A stretch of 5,379 nucleotides of DNA from an uncultured Campylobacter sp. (GCA_937896205.1 CALBNA010000025.1:1-5379), one strand, 5' to 3'. Shown: positions 1 to 5,379, counted from the first letter of the stretch. Notes: a model not told the origin generated them from the sequence alone. Numbers and translations: made by a program.

Positions 1-1059
1 CTGCCCGTAGCGCTCCTGGTTGCTGATCCAAAAGGTCTCGTAGTTTGCGAGCCGCGCGAGATTTACGATGTCGAGGTTGGCGTTCCACGGGCGCTGCTTT
101 TCGCTCTCGTAATTTCCGAAATTTAGCACGTATTTTAACACGTCGTTGGTCTTGGCGCCCGGCGAGACGACGTCGCTAAAGGCGATTAAATTTCCACTTT
201 GCTCAAGCGCCTGAAAGTTCGGCGTAGTGGGCAGATAGTAGCCGTATAGGCTCATAAAATTTCGCTGCAGGCTCTCTCCGATAATAAAAACGACATTTGA
301 GATGCGGTTTGGCGCGGTTTTATGCGAATGTGAGGCGTAAATGCTTTGGTATCCCGCTTGCAGCTCGCGCACGCTTTTAAAATCGGCGCCGAAATAATCC
401 TTCGTAACGAAAGCAAAGTTATAAATCGGAATTTTATTTAGCGCGATTATGATGCTGGCGCGCATTTTCGAGCTTTTGGCTACGTAGCTTTTAAACGCCG
501 CATGCGCGATAAAAACGAGCAAGCTAAGCAGAAAGACTAGCTTTATTGCGCGACATAGCTTCATCCGCACTCGCTGGCTCACTCTAAGCCTAAGAGCGGT
601 GATGACGAAAATTAAAAGCGCCAAAAAAGCCGCGATAAGCTTAAAATTTAAAAACGCATGCGCGAACTCAAAGGCCTCCTTGGGCGTCGTTTGCACTAGC
701 GCGTCCAGCGTGCCGTGCGAGTAGGTAAGCTCCAGGCTAAAGATCAAAAAAATCTGAGCGATCGCAAAGATTACGTTTATCGCCAGAAGCGCAAAGGCTA
801 GAATTTTATATAGCCTGGCGCTGTAAAAGCTAAGCGCGTAAAGCGCGAAAAAAAGTATCGTCACGCCGCAGATCGCAGATGCCGCAAAAAACAGCGCCTG
901 CGCAGAGAGCAGCTCGCCGCTGCGCGCGATAAGAAGCAACCCGAGCGCTAAATTTAATACTAAAACTAGCACGTATGCGTTTAGCACCGCGCCGTCAAAT
1001 ACCGATAGGAGGCTGAATCTGTCTTTTAAAAATGCGCCGATATTTTTTGCTAGGCTCAT
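1..1059 (-). CDS. Phosphoethanolamine transferase-like membrane sulfatase-fold protein (3' end cut off by window)
   Basis: The minus-strand frame is open from ATG at 1059 through position 1 (353 codons, no stop), so only the N-terminal part is present. Hydrophobic segments fall near residues 22-45, 50-78, 83-108, 137-157 and 171-188, the five-helix N-terminal anchor typical of EptA/CptA-type enzymes. The text VQTTPKEAFEF (122-132) resembles the conserved periplasmic TNPxEA stretch of that family. A soluble sulfatase-fold domain starts near residue 254: IIGESLQRNFMSLYGY (259-274) then TTPNF, and WISNQ at 344-348. Glu262 is the expected metal ligand and Ser263 sits at the nucleophile position. 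The later metal-binding Asp/His residues lie outside the window. Family members move phosphoethanolamine from phosphatidylethanolamine onto lipid A, glycans or proteins at the outer face of the inner membrane. The acceptor here cannot be read from sequence; another alkaline-phosphatase-superfamily transferase is possible. It starts 22 nt after uppP with its own AAAGGA site. Confidence 0.85.
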   Translation of the reverse strand, partial: MSLAKNIGAFLKDRFSLLSVFDGAVLNAYVLVLVLNLALGLLLIARSGELLSAQALFFAASAICGVTILFFALYALSFYSARLYKILAFALLAINVIFAIAQIFLIFSLELTYSHGTLDALVQTTPKEAFEFAHAFLNFKLIAAFLALLIFVITALRLRVSQRVRMKLCRAIKLVFLLSLLVFIAHAAFKSYVAKSSKMRASIIIALNKIPIYNFAFVTKDYFGADFKSVRELQAGYQSIYASHSHKTAPNRISNVVFIIGESLQRNFMSLYGYYLPTTPNFQALEQSGNLIAFSDVVSPGAKTNDVLKYVLNFGNYESEKQRPWNANLDIVNLARLANYETFWISNQERYGQ

Positions 1060-1064
1060 GAAAT

Positions 1065-1070
1065 TCCTTT
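1065..1070 (-). promoter_or_regulatory. Shine-Dalgarno of the transferase-like gene
   Basis: AAAGGA on the minus strand lies 5 nt before the ATG at 1059, inside the 22-nt gap after the uppP stop. It supports this start for a gene whose 3' end is not visible, and suggests translation independent of uppP although the mRNA is probably shared. Confidence 0.7.
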
Positions 1071-1081
1071 GATGATTGCGT

Positions 1082-1858
1082 TTAAAAAACGAAGATGAAA
1101 AAGATGGCGCCGATTAGAATTCTATAAATTCCAAACGGGATGAAGTCAAACTTCGAAACGAAACTTAGAAATAGCTTGATCGCCGCAAGCGCCACGACGA
1201 ACGCCACTGCGCCGCCTACGAGGAAGGTCGTGATATTGTCGGAGTTTTGCGCGAAGGTGTCTAAATTTTTATAGGTGTCGTAAAAAGTCGCCGCAAACAT
1301 CGTAGGGATCGCGAGTAGGAAGCTAAAGCGCGCGGCTAGGTTTCTGCTTAGCCCGCACAAAAGCCCTGCGATGATGGTGGCGCCGCTGCGCGAAGTGCCC
1401 GGCACCATCGCAAAACATTGCGAAAGCCCGATGATGAAGGCCTGAACGTATGAGATTTGATCCAGATGCTCCAGTTCATTCTCTCTAGGGCGCGCCTTAC
1501 GAAAGAGCTCTACCGCGATAAAAATAACGCCCCAACCGATCAGCGCGTAGGCGACGGTCTGCGGCGCGAATAGCGATTTGATGCTTTTATAGAGCAAAAA
1601 GCCGATCGCGGCGGTAGGGATAAAGCCCACGACGAGCTTGCACCAGAGCTTAAAATCGACTAAAAGCCGCTTGTAAAACATCGCGACGACCGCTAAGATC
1701 GAGCCTAGCTGGATAACGACTTCGAAGCATTTAAGCGTGTCGGTTTGCTGCAAGCCCATCAGTTTCGCAGCTAGGATCATGTGTCCGGTCGAGCTTACGG
1801 GCAGAAACTCAGTCAACCCCTCGACGATGCCTAAAATCACGGCGTCAAATATATTCAT
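1082..1858 (-). CDS. uppP: Undecaprenyl pyrophosphate phosphatase (UppP/BacA)
   Basis: Integral inner-membrane enzyme that dephosphorylates undecaprenyl pyrophosphate to undecaprenyl phosphate, recycling the lipid carrier for peptidoglycan and surface glycans; extra copies give bacitracin resistance in other bacteria. The 258-aa length is normal for the family. Both signature regions are intact: VEGLTEFLPVSSTGH (12-26), carrying Glu13, Glu17, Ser22/Ser23 and His26, and PGTSRSGAT (153-161), carrying the arginine (Arg157) equivalent to the essential E. coli Arg174. The rest is hydrophobic with several membrane segments, ending in a very hydrophobic tail (IGAIFFIFVF). The start overlaps the last 14 nt of thiE, and its AAAGGA site lies inside thiE codons, so translation is probably coupled. 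The transferase-like gene follows after 22 nt. No key residue appears missing, so it is expected to be functional. Confidence 0.97.
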   Translation of the reverse strand: MNIFDAVILGIVEGLTEFLPVSSTGHMILAAKLMGLQQTDTLKCFEVVIQLGSILAVVAMFYKRLLVDFKLWCKLVVGFIPTAAIGFLLYKSIKSLFAPQTVAYALIGWGVIFIAVELFRKARPRENELEHLDQISYVQAFIIGLSQCFAMVPGTSRSGATIIAGLLCGLSRNLAARFSFLLAIPTMFAATFYDTYKNLDTFAQNSDNITTFLVGGAVAFVVALAAIKLFLSFVSKFDFIPFGIYRILIGAIFFIFVF

Positions 1859-2459
1859 CCATTTTTTCCTTTAAATTTGCTAAATTCTGCGTAATTGAAG
1901 CGGGTTTGTAGATCGCCTCTACCATAGCGATATAATCGGGCTTGAGAGCTAAAATTTCATTTAAATTTTCTAAGCTTATCCCGCCGATTACGGCGATTGG
2001 AAGGTTTAAAGATTTTCGCGCCTCTTGCACGAGCGCATCGGGGCAAAGCGGCGCATCGGGCTTTGTTTTGCCGCGCCTTAGAGAGCCGAAGGCTACGTAG
2101 CTAGCGCCCTGCGTCTCGGCCTGCCTAGCTCGAGCAAGACCAGCGTAGCAGCTAACGCCGATGATCTTATCCGCGCCTAAAAACTCGCGCACCTGTGCCG
2201 TCTCGCCGTCGCCTTCTCCGATATGCACGCCGTGCGCGCCGAGCTTTTTGGCGAGCGCCGCATCGTCGTTTATGATGAGTTTGGCGCCGTAATCCTCGCA
2301 AAGACCGATGAGAGAGCGGATTAAAGCTTCATCCCTCACGGCGAGCTTGCTGCGGTACTGCACGAGCTTTACGCCGCAGCGCAAAATTTCATCTATCTGC
2401 GAAAAGATAGTTTGCGGCGGCGTTAAGGCATCGTCGCTAAGCGCGTAAATTTCACTCAT
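1845..2459 (-). CDS. thiE: Thiamine phosphate synthase (ThiE)
   Basis: Cytosolic TIM-barrel enzyme joining hydroxymethylpyrimidine pyrophosphate and thiazole phosphate to give thiamine monophosphate. The 204-aa protein is full length. Family landmarks in order: QYRSK (34-38, usual QxRxK), IND (63-65) before an alanine-rich helix, GVHIGEGD (77-84, usually GVHxGQxD), IGVSC (100-104) with the serine of the catalytic loop, AFGSLRRGKTKP (123-134, usually GxxxxTxTK), and AVIGGI (156-161), the phosphate-binding loop. Asp65 and Asp84 match the magnesium ligand positions. Two deviations stand out: Glu82 replaces the usual Gln, and Gly130 replaces the first Thr of TxTK. The family call is firm; the regulatory paralogue TenI is less likely because the pyrimidine-side residues are kept. 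It has no clear Shine-Dalgarno and its start overlaps the end of the upstream nuclease-like gene by 8 nt, indicating translational coupling. No other thiamine gene is in the window. Confidence 0.93.
   Translation of the reverse strand: MSEIYALSDDALTPPQTIFSQIDEILRCGVKLVQYRSKLAVRDEALIRSLIGLCEDYGAKLIINDDAALAKKLGAHGVHIGEGDGETAQVREFLGADKIIGVSCYAGLARARQAETQGASYVAFGSLRRGKTKPDAPLCPDALVQEARKSLNLPIAVIGGISLENLNEILALKPDYIAMVEAIYKPASITQNLANLKEKMDEYI
1867..1872 (-). promoter_or_regulatory. Shine-Dalgarno of uppP embedded in the 3' end of thiE
   Basis: AAAGGA lies 8 nt upstream of the uppP ATG and within the last codons of thiE (the LKEK stretch). It supports the ATG at 1858 over any internal start. Ribosomes finishing thiE pass directly over it, which fits coupled translation. 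Confidence 0.65.
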
Positions 2460-2988
2460 CTATCTTTTTCGGCATCGGCACGCCGTTTAGAATGCAGTTA
2501 GTAACATCCCAAAATTTTGCGCTATACATTCCGCGCTTAGCCTCTTTGGCTTCCTCGGCAGCTTTTAAAAGAAGTTCGCTATCGTCGGTTATTGGCACGG
2601 CAAATCCCGCCGCTACTAGGTCTAATCGCAGATTACTTTTAGGATCGCTTACGTCGCAAACATAGGCGTCGTTGCCGCGATCGATTAAATTTACGTAGTA
2701 GCGCTTGCCTGGTTTTATCACGGACTCGAGAGCTTTTTTATATTCTTTGTCGAATTTTTTCATCTCCTTAGCGTCCGTTATGCATTTAGAAGCGCCCGCG
2801 GCGATTATGTTTAAATTTTTTAAGTCGCAGGGAAAGAAACGATCTTTTTGAGCCTTTCTGAAGGTAAAAACGAAGCTTCTGCCATCATTGCCAAGACCTG
2901 CAAACGCAGCGATGCCGTATCTATCTTTTTGCTCCGCAAAGCTTTGCGTGCAGAGCAAAATCGTAAGTGCTAAAAATATCTTTTTCAT
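2452..2988 (-). CDS. Exported small protein with degenerate staphylococcal-nuclease-like domain
   Basis: 178 aa with a typical Sec signal peptide: MKK, hydrophobic core to about residue 13, and SFA before a probable cleavage after Ala18, giving a periplasmic or secreted product. The C-terminal half (about 92-160) follows the thermonuclease (SNase) pattern: PGKRYYVNLIDRG, a short strand YVCDV, NLRLDLVAAGFAVPI, then a charged helix with AAEEAKEAKRGMYS, which closely matches the usual AxxxAxxxxxGxW ending. The N-terminal half does not show the RLxGIDxPE catalytic stretch, and the Arg of the usual DxYGR turn is not seen (DRGNDAY, 103-109). It may therefore lack nuclease activity or use a diverged site. 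The mature part holds four cysteines (54, 69, 111, 165), which could form disulfides in the periplasm. Campylobacter species have annotated secreted SNase-like proteins of similar size, but function here is inferred. It follows a hairpin-bearing spacer and overlaps thiE by 8 nt. Confidence 0.75.
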   Translation of the reverse strand: MKKIFLALTILLCTQSFAEQKDRYGIAAFAGLGNDGRSFVFTFRKAQKDRFFPCDLKNLNIIAAGASKCITDAKEMKKFDKEYKKALESVIKPGKRYYVNLIDRGNDAYVCDVSDPKSNLRLDLVAAGFAVPITDDSELLLKAAEEAKEAKRGMYSAKFWDVTNCILNGVPMPKKIDE

Positions 2989-2993
2989 AGGAT

Positions 2994-2999
2994 TCCTCT
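2994..2999 (-). promoter_or_regulatory. Shine-Dalgarno of the nuclease-like gene
   Basis: AGAGGA lies 5 nt before the ATG at 2988. It is notable because it directly abuts the 3' side of the upstream hairpin and is complementary to that hairpin's loop region (see the hairpin entry), so access to it could depend on RNA folding. Confidence 0.7.
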
Positions 3000-3037
3000 T
3001 AGGCGGCGCAAATTCTATGAGAGGAATTTGCGCCTAA
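2999..3037 (-). promoter_or_regulatory. Strong RNA hairpin between the ABC cassette and the nuclease-like gene
   Basis: A perfect 11-bp inverted repeat, GGCGCAAATTC at 3005-3015 with GAATTTGCGCC at 3024-3034, surrounds an 8-nt loop. Allowing one 3-nt bulge, the arms extend to 14 bp (TTA at 2999-3001 with TAA at 3035-3037). In the minus-strand transcript the stem is followed by GCCTAAGAGG rather than a U run, so it is not a canonical intrinsic terminator in the direction of the genes. The loop and upper stem read ATTCCTCT in the mRNA, the exact complement of AGAGGAAT at the downstream Shine-Dalgarno. Possible roles are mRNA 3'-end protection, a processing site after the ABC genes, or translational control of the nuclease-like gene. 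The structure is seen directly; the role is inference. Confidence 0.6.
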
Positions 3038-3047
3038 ATTTTGCGGA

Positions 3048-3875
3048 TTATTTTAAATTATACTTTTCCAAAAGTTTTTCGTAGCTTCCGTCCTTTTTCA
3101 TCTCCTCAAGCGCTGCGTTAAACTTAGCTAGCAGCTCGGGATACTTGCCCTTATCAAATGCGATCGAAAAACCTTCGCTGCCGTCGGATTCTTTAAAAAA
3201 TGCGGTTAGATCGTCGTTTTTCTTAAGATATTCGTAGCCTACGGACGAATCCACGCAAAGCGCATCGATCTTTTTGTTTTTCAGCGACATGACGGCTACA
3301 AAAACGTTCTCCGTAGCGCTAACTTCGGCGCCTTTGATATCTCTGATCGCAAGCTCTTGGATGGTACCTAGCTGCGCGGCAAGACGCTTACCCTGTAGAT
3401 CCGCCTTGGAATTTAACGAGCTATCATCCTTGCGCTTGACATATAAATTTTCGACTTTATAGTAAGGAGCCGTGAAATCGATAGCCTTTTTACGAGCCGG
3501 TGTCGCGCTCATTCCTGAGGCGATCATATCGATTTTGCCGCTTTTAATCGCAGGGATTAGTCCGTCAAAGCTCATATTTTGTACGTCAAATTTGACGCCG
3601 ATTTTCTTACCGACGGCCTCTATCATATCAATTTCAAAGCCTACGATCTTGTTGTGCTCGTCGATATACTCAAACGGCGGATAGTCCGCGCTCGAGCCTA
3701 CTCTTATCGTTTGTTGTACCGCTACGGGGGTTGCCTCGTTTTTTACTGCGGCGTCTTTGTTCGCGTTTTCATTCGAGCTTTGACCGCAGCCTGAAAGCAT
3801 CAAAGCGGCGGCTACGAAAACGAAAAGTTTTTTAAATTTGCCGGCGGACAAAGCCGCAACGATGTTTTGTGACAT
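3048..3875 (-). CDS. Amino acid ABC transporter substrate-binding lipoprotein
   Basis: 275-aa extracytoplasmic solute receptor of the polar amino acid family (SBP_bac_3 type). Residues 1-30 form a lipoprotein signal: a long basic n-region (AGKFKK), a hydrophobic core, and lipobox LSGC with Cys30 as the probable lipidated residue. A low-complexity Asn/Ala/Lys-rich tether of about 25 residues follows. The binding fold starts at TIRVGSSADYPPFEY (56-70), then GFEIDMIEAVGKKIG (79-93), the hallmark SGMSATPARKKAIDF (120-134) and the second lobe from about 140 to 235. Arg128 matches the residue that binds the ligand carboxylate, and Asp209 lies where the amino-group ligand is expected. These show an amino acid ligand but not which one; the ATPARKK region recalls basic or polar amino acid receptors. 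It does not read like the Campylobacter PEB1 aspartate/glutamate receptor. The start is fixed by a strong AAAGGAGG site, and the gene lies 12 nt after the ATPase. Confidence 0.93.
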   Translation of the reverse strand: MSQNIVAALSAGKFKKLFVFVAAALMLSGCGQSSNENANKDAAVKNEATPVAVQQTIRVGSSADYPPFEYIDEHNKIVGFEIDMIEAVGKKIGVKFDVQNMSFDGLIPAIKSGKIDMIASGMSATPARKKAIDFTAPYYKVENLYVKRKDDSSLNSKADLQGKRLAAQLGTIQELAIRDIKGAEVSATENVFVAVMSLKNKKIDALCVDSSVGYEYLKKNDDLTAFFKESDGSEGFSIAFDKGKYPELLAKFNAALEEMKKDGSYEKLLEKYNLK

Positions 3876-3880
3876 TTTGA

Positions 3881-3888
3881 CCTCCTTT
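3881..3888 (-). promoter_or_regulatory. Strong Shine-Dalgarno of the substrate-binding protein
   Basis: AAAGGAGG, 5 nt before the ATG at 3875, touches the stop codon of the ATPase gene. It is the longest Shine-Dalgarno match in the window, which fits the need for more binding protein than membrane components from one mRNA. It also fixes the start and hence the unusually long signal n-region. Confidence 0.75.
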
Positions 3889-4616
3889 TAGTGGTTTAAA
3901 ATTTTACCTAGAAAATCCTGCAAACGCTGATTGTTAGGGTTTTCGAAAACATTTTTAGGCGTGTCGTCCACGGCTATTTTACCGCCGTGCATGAAAAATA
4001 TCCTATTTGCCACGTTTTTAGCAAAGCCCATCTCGTGGGTGACTACTAGCATCGTGATGCCTTTTGCCGCGACGTCCTTCATGATGTCTAGTACTTCGCC
4101 GATCATCTCGGGATCTAGCGCGCTGGTTGGCTCGTCAAAGAGTATGACCTCGGGGTTCATAGCAAGGCTTCTAGCGATTGCTATACGCTGTTTTTGACCG
4201 CCCGAGAGCTTGTGCGGGAATGCGTATTTTTTATCGCTTAGGCCCACACTTTTTAGTAGCTCGTCGGCTCTTTTTTCTGCGCTTTCTTTATCCAAAATCC
4301 CCGCTTTTATCGGAGCTAGGGTTAAATTTTGCAAGACGTTTTTATTTGCAAAAAGATTAAAGTGCTGAAAAACCATGCTCACTTTTTGACGGATTTTATT
4401 TATGTCCGTTTTTTTATCGGTGATATCTTCACCGTTTATCTTGATATGCCCGCCGCTTGGCTCTTCTAGGCGGTTTATGCAGCGCAAAAACGTACTCTTT
4501 CCGCCGCCGCTAGGACCTATGATAGCGATGATCTCGCCTTGCTTGATATCTACGCTGATGTCGTCTAGGACGCGCAAATCGCCGTAATTTTTACTCAAAT
4601 TTCTAATCTCAATCAT
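3888..4616 (-). CDS. Polar amino acid ABC transporter ATP-binding protein (GlnQ/HisP type)
   Basis: 242-aa cytoplasmic ATPase that powers import through the permease encoded just upstream. All motifs are present: Walker A GPSGGGKST (34-42, the third serine of the usual GPSGSGKS being Gly), Q-loop VFQHFNLF (82-89), signature LSGGQ (137-141), Walker B VILFDEP (157-163) with Asp161 and catalytic Glu162, D-loop SALD (165-168) and switch His194 in VTHEM. The C-terminal NPNNQRLQDFLGKIL (227-241) is the ending typical of the polar amino acid import subfamily and argues against an unrelated exporter ATPase. The length is standard. Its ATG overlaps the permease end by 8 nt (ATGATTGA), and an AGGAGG site sits 10 nt upstream, inside the permease gene. 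It should work as a homodimer. Substrate cannot be inferred from this subunit. Confidence 0.96.
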   Translation of the reverse strand: MIEIRNLSKNYGDLRVLDDISVDIKQGEIIAIIGPSGGGKSTFLRCINRLEEPSGGHIKINGEDITDKKTDINKIRQKVSMVFQHFNLFANKNVLQNLTLAPIKAGILDKESAEKRADELLKSVGLSDKKYAFPHKLSGGQKQRIAIARSLAMNPEVILFDEPTSALDPEMIGEVLDIMKDVAAKGITMLVVTHEMGFAKNVANRIFFMHGGKIAVDDTPKNVFENPNNQRLQDFLGKILNH

Positions 4617-5319
4617 GGCGATTTAGCCTCCTCTCTAAAATTTTAACCAAAAACGTAAAGAACTTCACGCTGACGTAGTAAACTATGCCCGTGAAAATGA
4701 CGGGCTCTGGGCTATAAAACACCGCTTGCAAGCTCTTGCTTTGCATTGTGATGTCGATGACGCTGATGTAGCCAACGACTGACGTCTCTTTAAAAAGCGA
4801 GATAAATTCGTTCGCAAGCGCGGGCAGGATGTTTTTAGTCGCCTGCGGAAACACCACCTCGCGCATCGAAACGTAGTAGTTTAGACCCATCGCCCTTGCG
4901 GCTTCCATTTGTCCTTTATCGACGCTATTTATGCCGCTACGCACGATCTCTGCGACGTAGGCGGAGCTGTTTAGCCCAAGCGCGATCAAAGCGACGTAAA
5001 AGTTATCGCTCCAGGTCGCGAAAATCACGACCGAAAATATAAGAAGTTGCAAAATAATCGGCGTTCCGCGCAGGATATCGACGTATTCGTCGATGAGAAA
5101 GCTTAAAATTTTGATATTTAAAAACTTTAAAAACGCCAAAATAAAGCCCAGCGTCACGCCGATAGCGGTGCCGCCGATAGTGAGCCCTAGCGTCACGCCG
5201 TAGCTTTTAAGGTAAGCTAGACGTTGCGCCTCGTTTAACTCCGTCGGATAAAAATAGTAAACGCCCGCGGAGACGATGACGACGAAAAACAGCGCCCTGA
5301 AAAATTTTTCGTTTAGCAT
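4609..5319 (-). CDS. Polar amino acid ABC transporter permease (HisM/GlnP type)
   Basis: 236-aa inner-membrane subunit forming the translocation path. Hydrophobic segments lie near residues 7-24, 40-64, 86-103, 107-124, 178-192 and 205-226. The family stretch RGTPIILQLL (84-93) is present. The cytoplasmic EAA loop that docks on the ATPase is clear: EIVRSGINSV (124-133), then EAARAMGL (139-146) and REVVFPQA (153-160). Only one permease gene lies in the cassette, so the transporter is probably a permease homodimer with two ATPases. The ATG at 5319 is supported by an in-frame TAA two codons upstream and by an AAGG site (5328-5331) 8 nt away; that site is weak compared with those of the next genes. 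It is the first gene of the visible series and follows a candidate promoter. The substrate is an amino acid, otherwise unknown. Confidence 0.94.
   Translation of the reverse strand: MLNEKFFRALFFVVIVSAGVYYFYPTELNEAQRLAYLKSYGVTLGLTIGGTAIGVTLGFILAFLKFLNIKILSFLIDEYVDILRGTPIILQLLIFSVVIFATWSDNFYVALIALGLNSSAYVAEIVRSGINSVDKGQMEAARAMGLNYYVSMREVVFPQATKNILPALANEFISLFKETSVVGYISVIDITMQSKSLQAVFYSPEPVIFTGIVYYVSVKFFTFLVKILERRLNRHD
4627..4632 (-). promoter_or_regulatory. Shine-Dalgarno of the ATPase gene within the permease 3' end
   Basis: AGGAGG, within a longer AGAGAGGAGG run, lies 10 nt upstream of the ATG at 4616 and inside the last permease codons. Together with the 8-nt start/stop overlap it supports coupled translation of permease and ATPase. 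Confidence 0.65.
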
Positions 5320-5342
5320 TTCTTAAACCTTAAAAGTGTAAT

Positions 5343-5379
5343 GAGGGTTAATAATACGAAAAAAAATATAAATTTAACC
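5343..5379 (-). promoter_or_regulatory. Candidate sigma70-type promoter for the operon
   Basis: Read on the minus strand, the leader contains TATTAT (5351-5356; 5 of 6 match to TATAAT) preceded by an AT-rich block with a T8 tract (5359-5366), which suits Campylobacter promoters, where the -35 box is weak and T-rich periodic sequence replaces it. Initiation would fall near 5343-5345, giving a leader of about 25 nt before the permease ATG. No operator or riboswitch is recognisable. The window ends at 5379, so further upstream elements cannot be judged. Confidence 0.4.

Noticed and set aside
1845..2459. TenI rather than ThiE
   Set aside because: The QxRxK, IND and IGVS elements of the synthase are kept, and the length is normal for ThiE.
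2999..3037. Hairpin as a Rho-independent terminator for the ABC cassette
   Set aside because: In the direction of transcription the stem is followed by GCCTAAGAGG, with no U run. T-rich sequence lies only on the other side, where no plus-strand gene ends.
3274..3794. Plus-strand open frames opposite the substrate-binding protein gene
   Set aside because: They lie wholly within a well-supported minus-strand gene, show no domain pattern or ribosome site, and are shadows of its codon structure.
4490..4520. Gly in place of Ser in Walker A (GPSGGGKST) as a loss-of-function sign
   Set aside because: The position tolerates Gly in active P-loops (GxxGxGK[ST]); the essential Lys and Ser and all other motifs are intact.
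3931..4587. Plus-strand open frames opposite the ATPase gene
   Set aside because: The opposite strand carries every expected ABC ATPase motif; these frames have no recognisable features.
5359..5366. A8/T8 tract as a phase-variable promoter spacer
   Set aside because: The tract is short, and Campylobacter phase variation usually uses longer poly-G/C runs; AT-rich tracts are normal in its promoters.
1..5379. CRISPR array, tRNA or rRNA gene, insertion sequence or phage element
   Set aside because: No regularly spaced repeats, no cloverleaf-like sequence, no transposase-like reading frame and no abrupt change in composition were seen on reading both strands.

Overview
The window is a densely packed, single-strand stretch of chromosome. 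Seven genes all lie on the minus strand, so transcription runs from high to low coordinates. Gene families, frequent AAATTT/TTTAAA runs, AT-rich spacers, AAGGA-type ribosome binding sites and moderate overall GC fit Campylobacterota, most likely one of the higher-GC Campylobacter species (C. gracilis, C. showae or C. rectus type). The species is inferred from composition and family resemblance and was not tested by search.

Layout in transcription order. (1) 5320-5379 is a leader with a plausible sigma70-type -10 box. (2) 5319-3048 is a complete polar amino acid ABC importer: permease, ATPase and lipoprotein substrate-binding protein, the first two overlapping by 8 nt. (3) 2989-3047 is the longest spacer inside the gene series (59 bp) and holds a strong hairpin abutting the next Shine-Dalgarno. 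(4) 2988-2452 encodes a small exported protein with a degenerate staphylococcal-nuclease-like C-terminal half. (5) 2459-1845 is thiE (thiamine phosphate synthase). (6) 1858-1082 is uppP/bacA (undecaprenyl pyrophosphate phosphatase). (7) 1059-1 is the first 353 codons of a membrane-bound sulfatase-fold enzyme resembling lipid A/envelope phosphoethanolamine transferases; it runs off the left edge.

Genes 4-7 are joined by overlaps of 8 and 14 nt and a 22-nt gap, so they look translationally coupled and co-transcribed. The ABC cassette is probably upstream in the same transcript, with the hairpin as a possible internal control or processing point. Functionally the cluster mixes nutrient import, cofactor synthesis and envelope chemistry (lipid carrier recycling and probable phosphoethanolamine transfer). 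No single pathway links all seven. No plus-strand gene, RNA gene, insertion sequence, CRISPR array, attachment site or origin was seen. Nothing here amounts to a clearly new system; the most unusual items are the hairpin with its anti-Shine-Dalgarno loop, the degenerate nuclease-like protein, and the coupling of uppP to the transferase-like gene.
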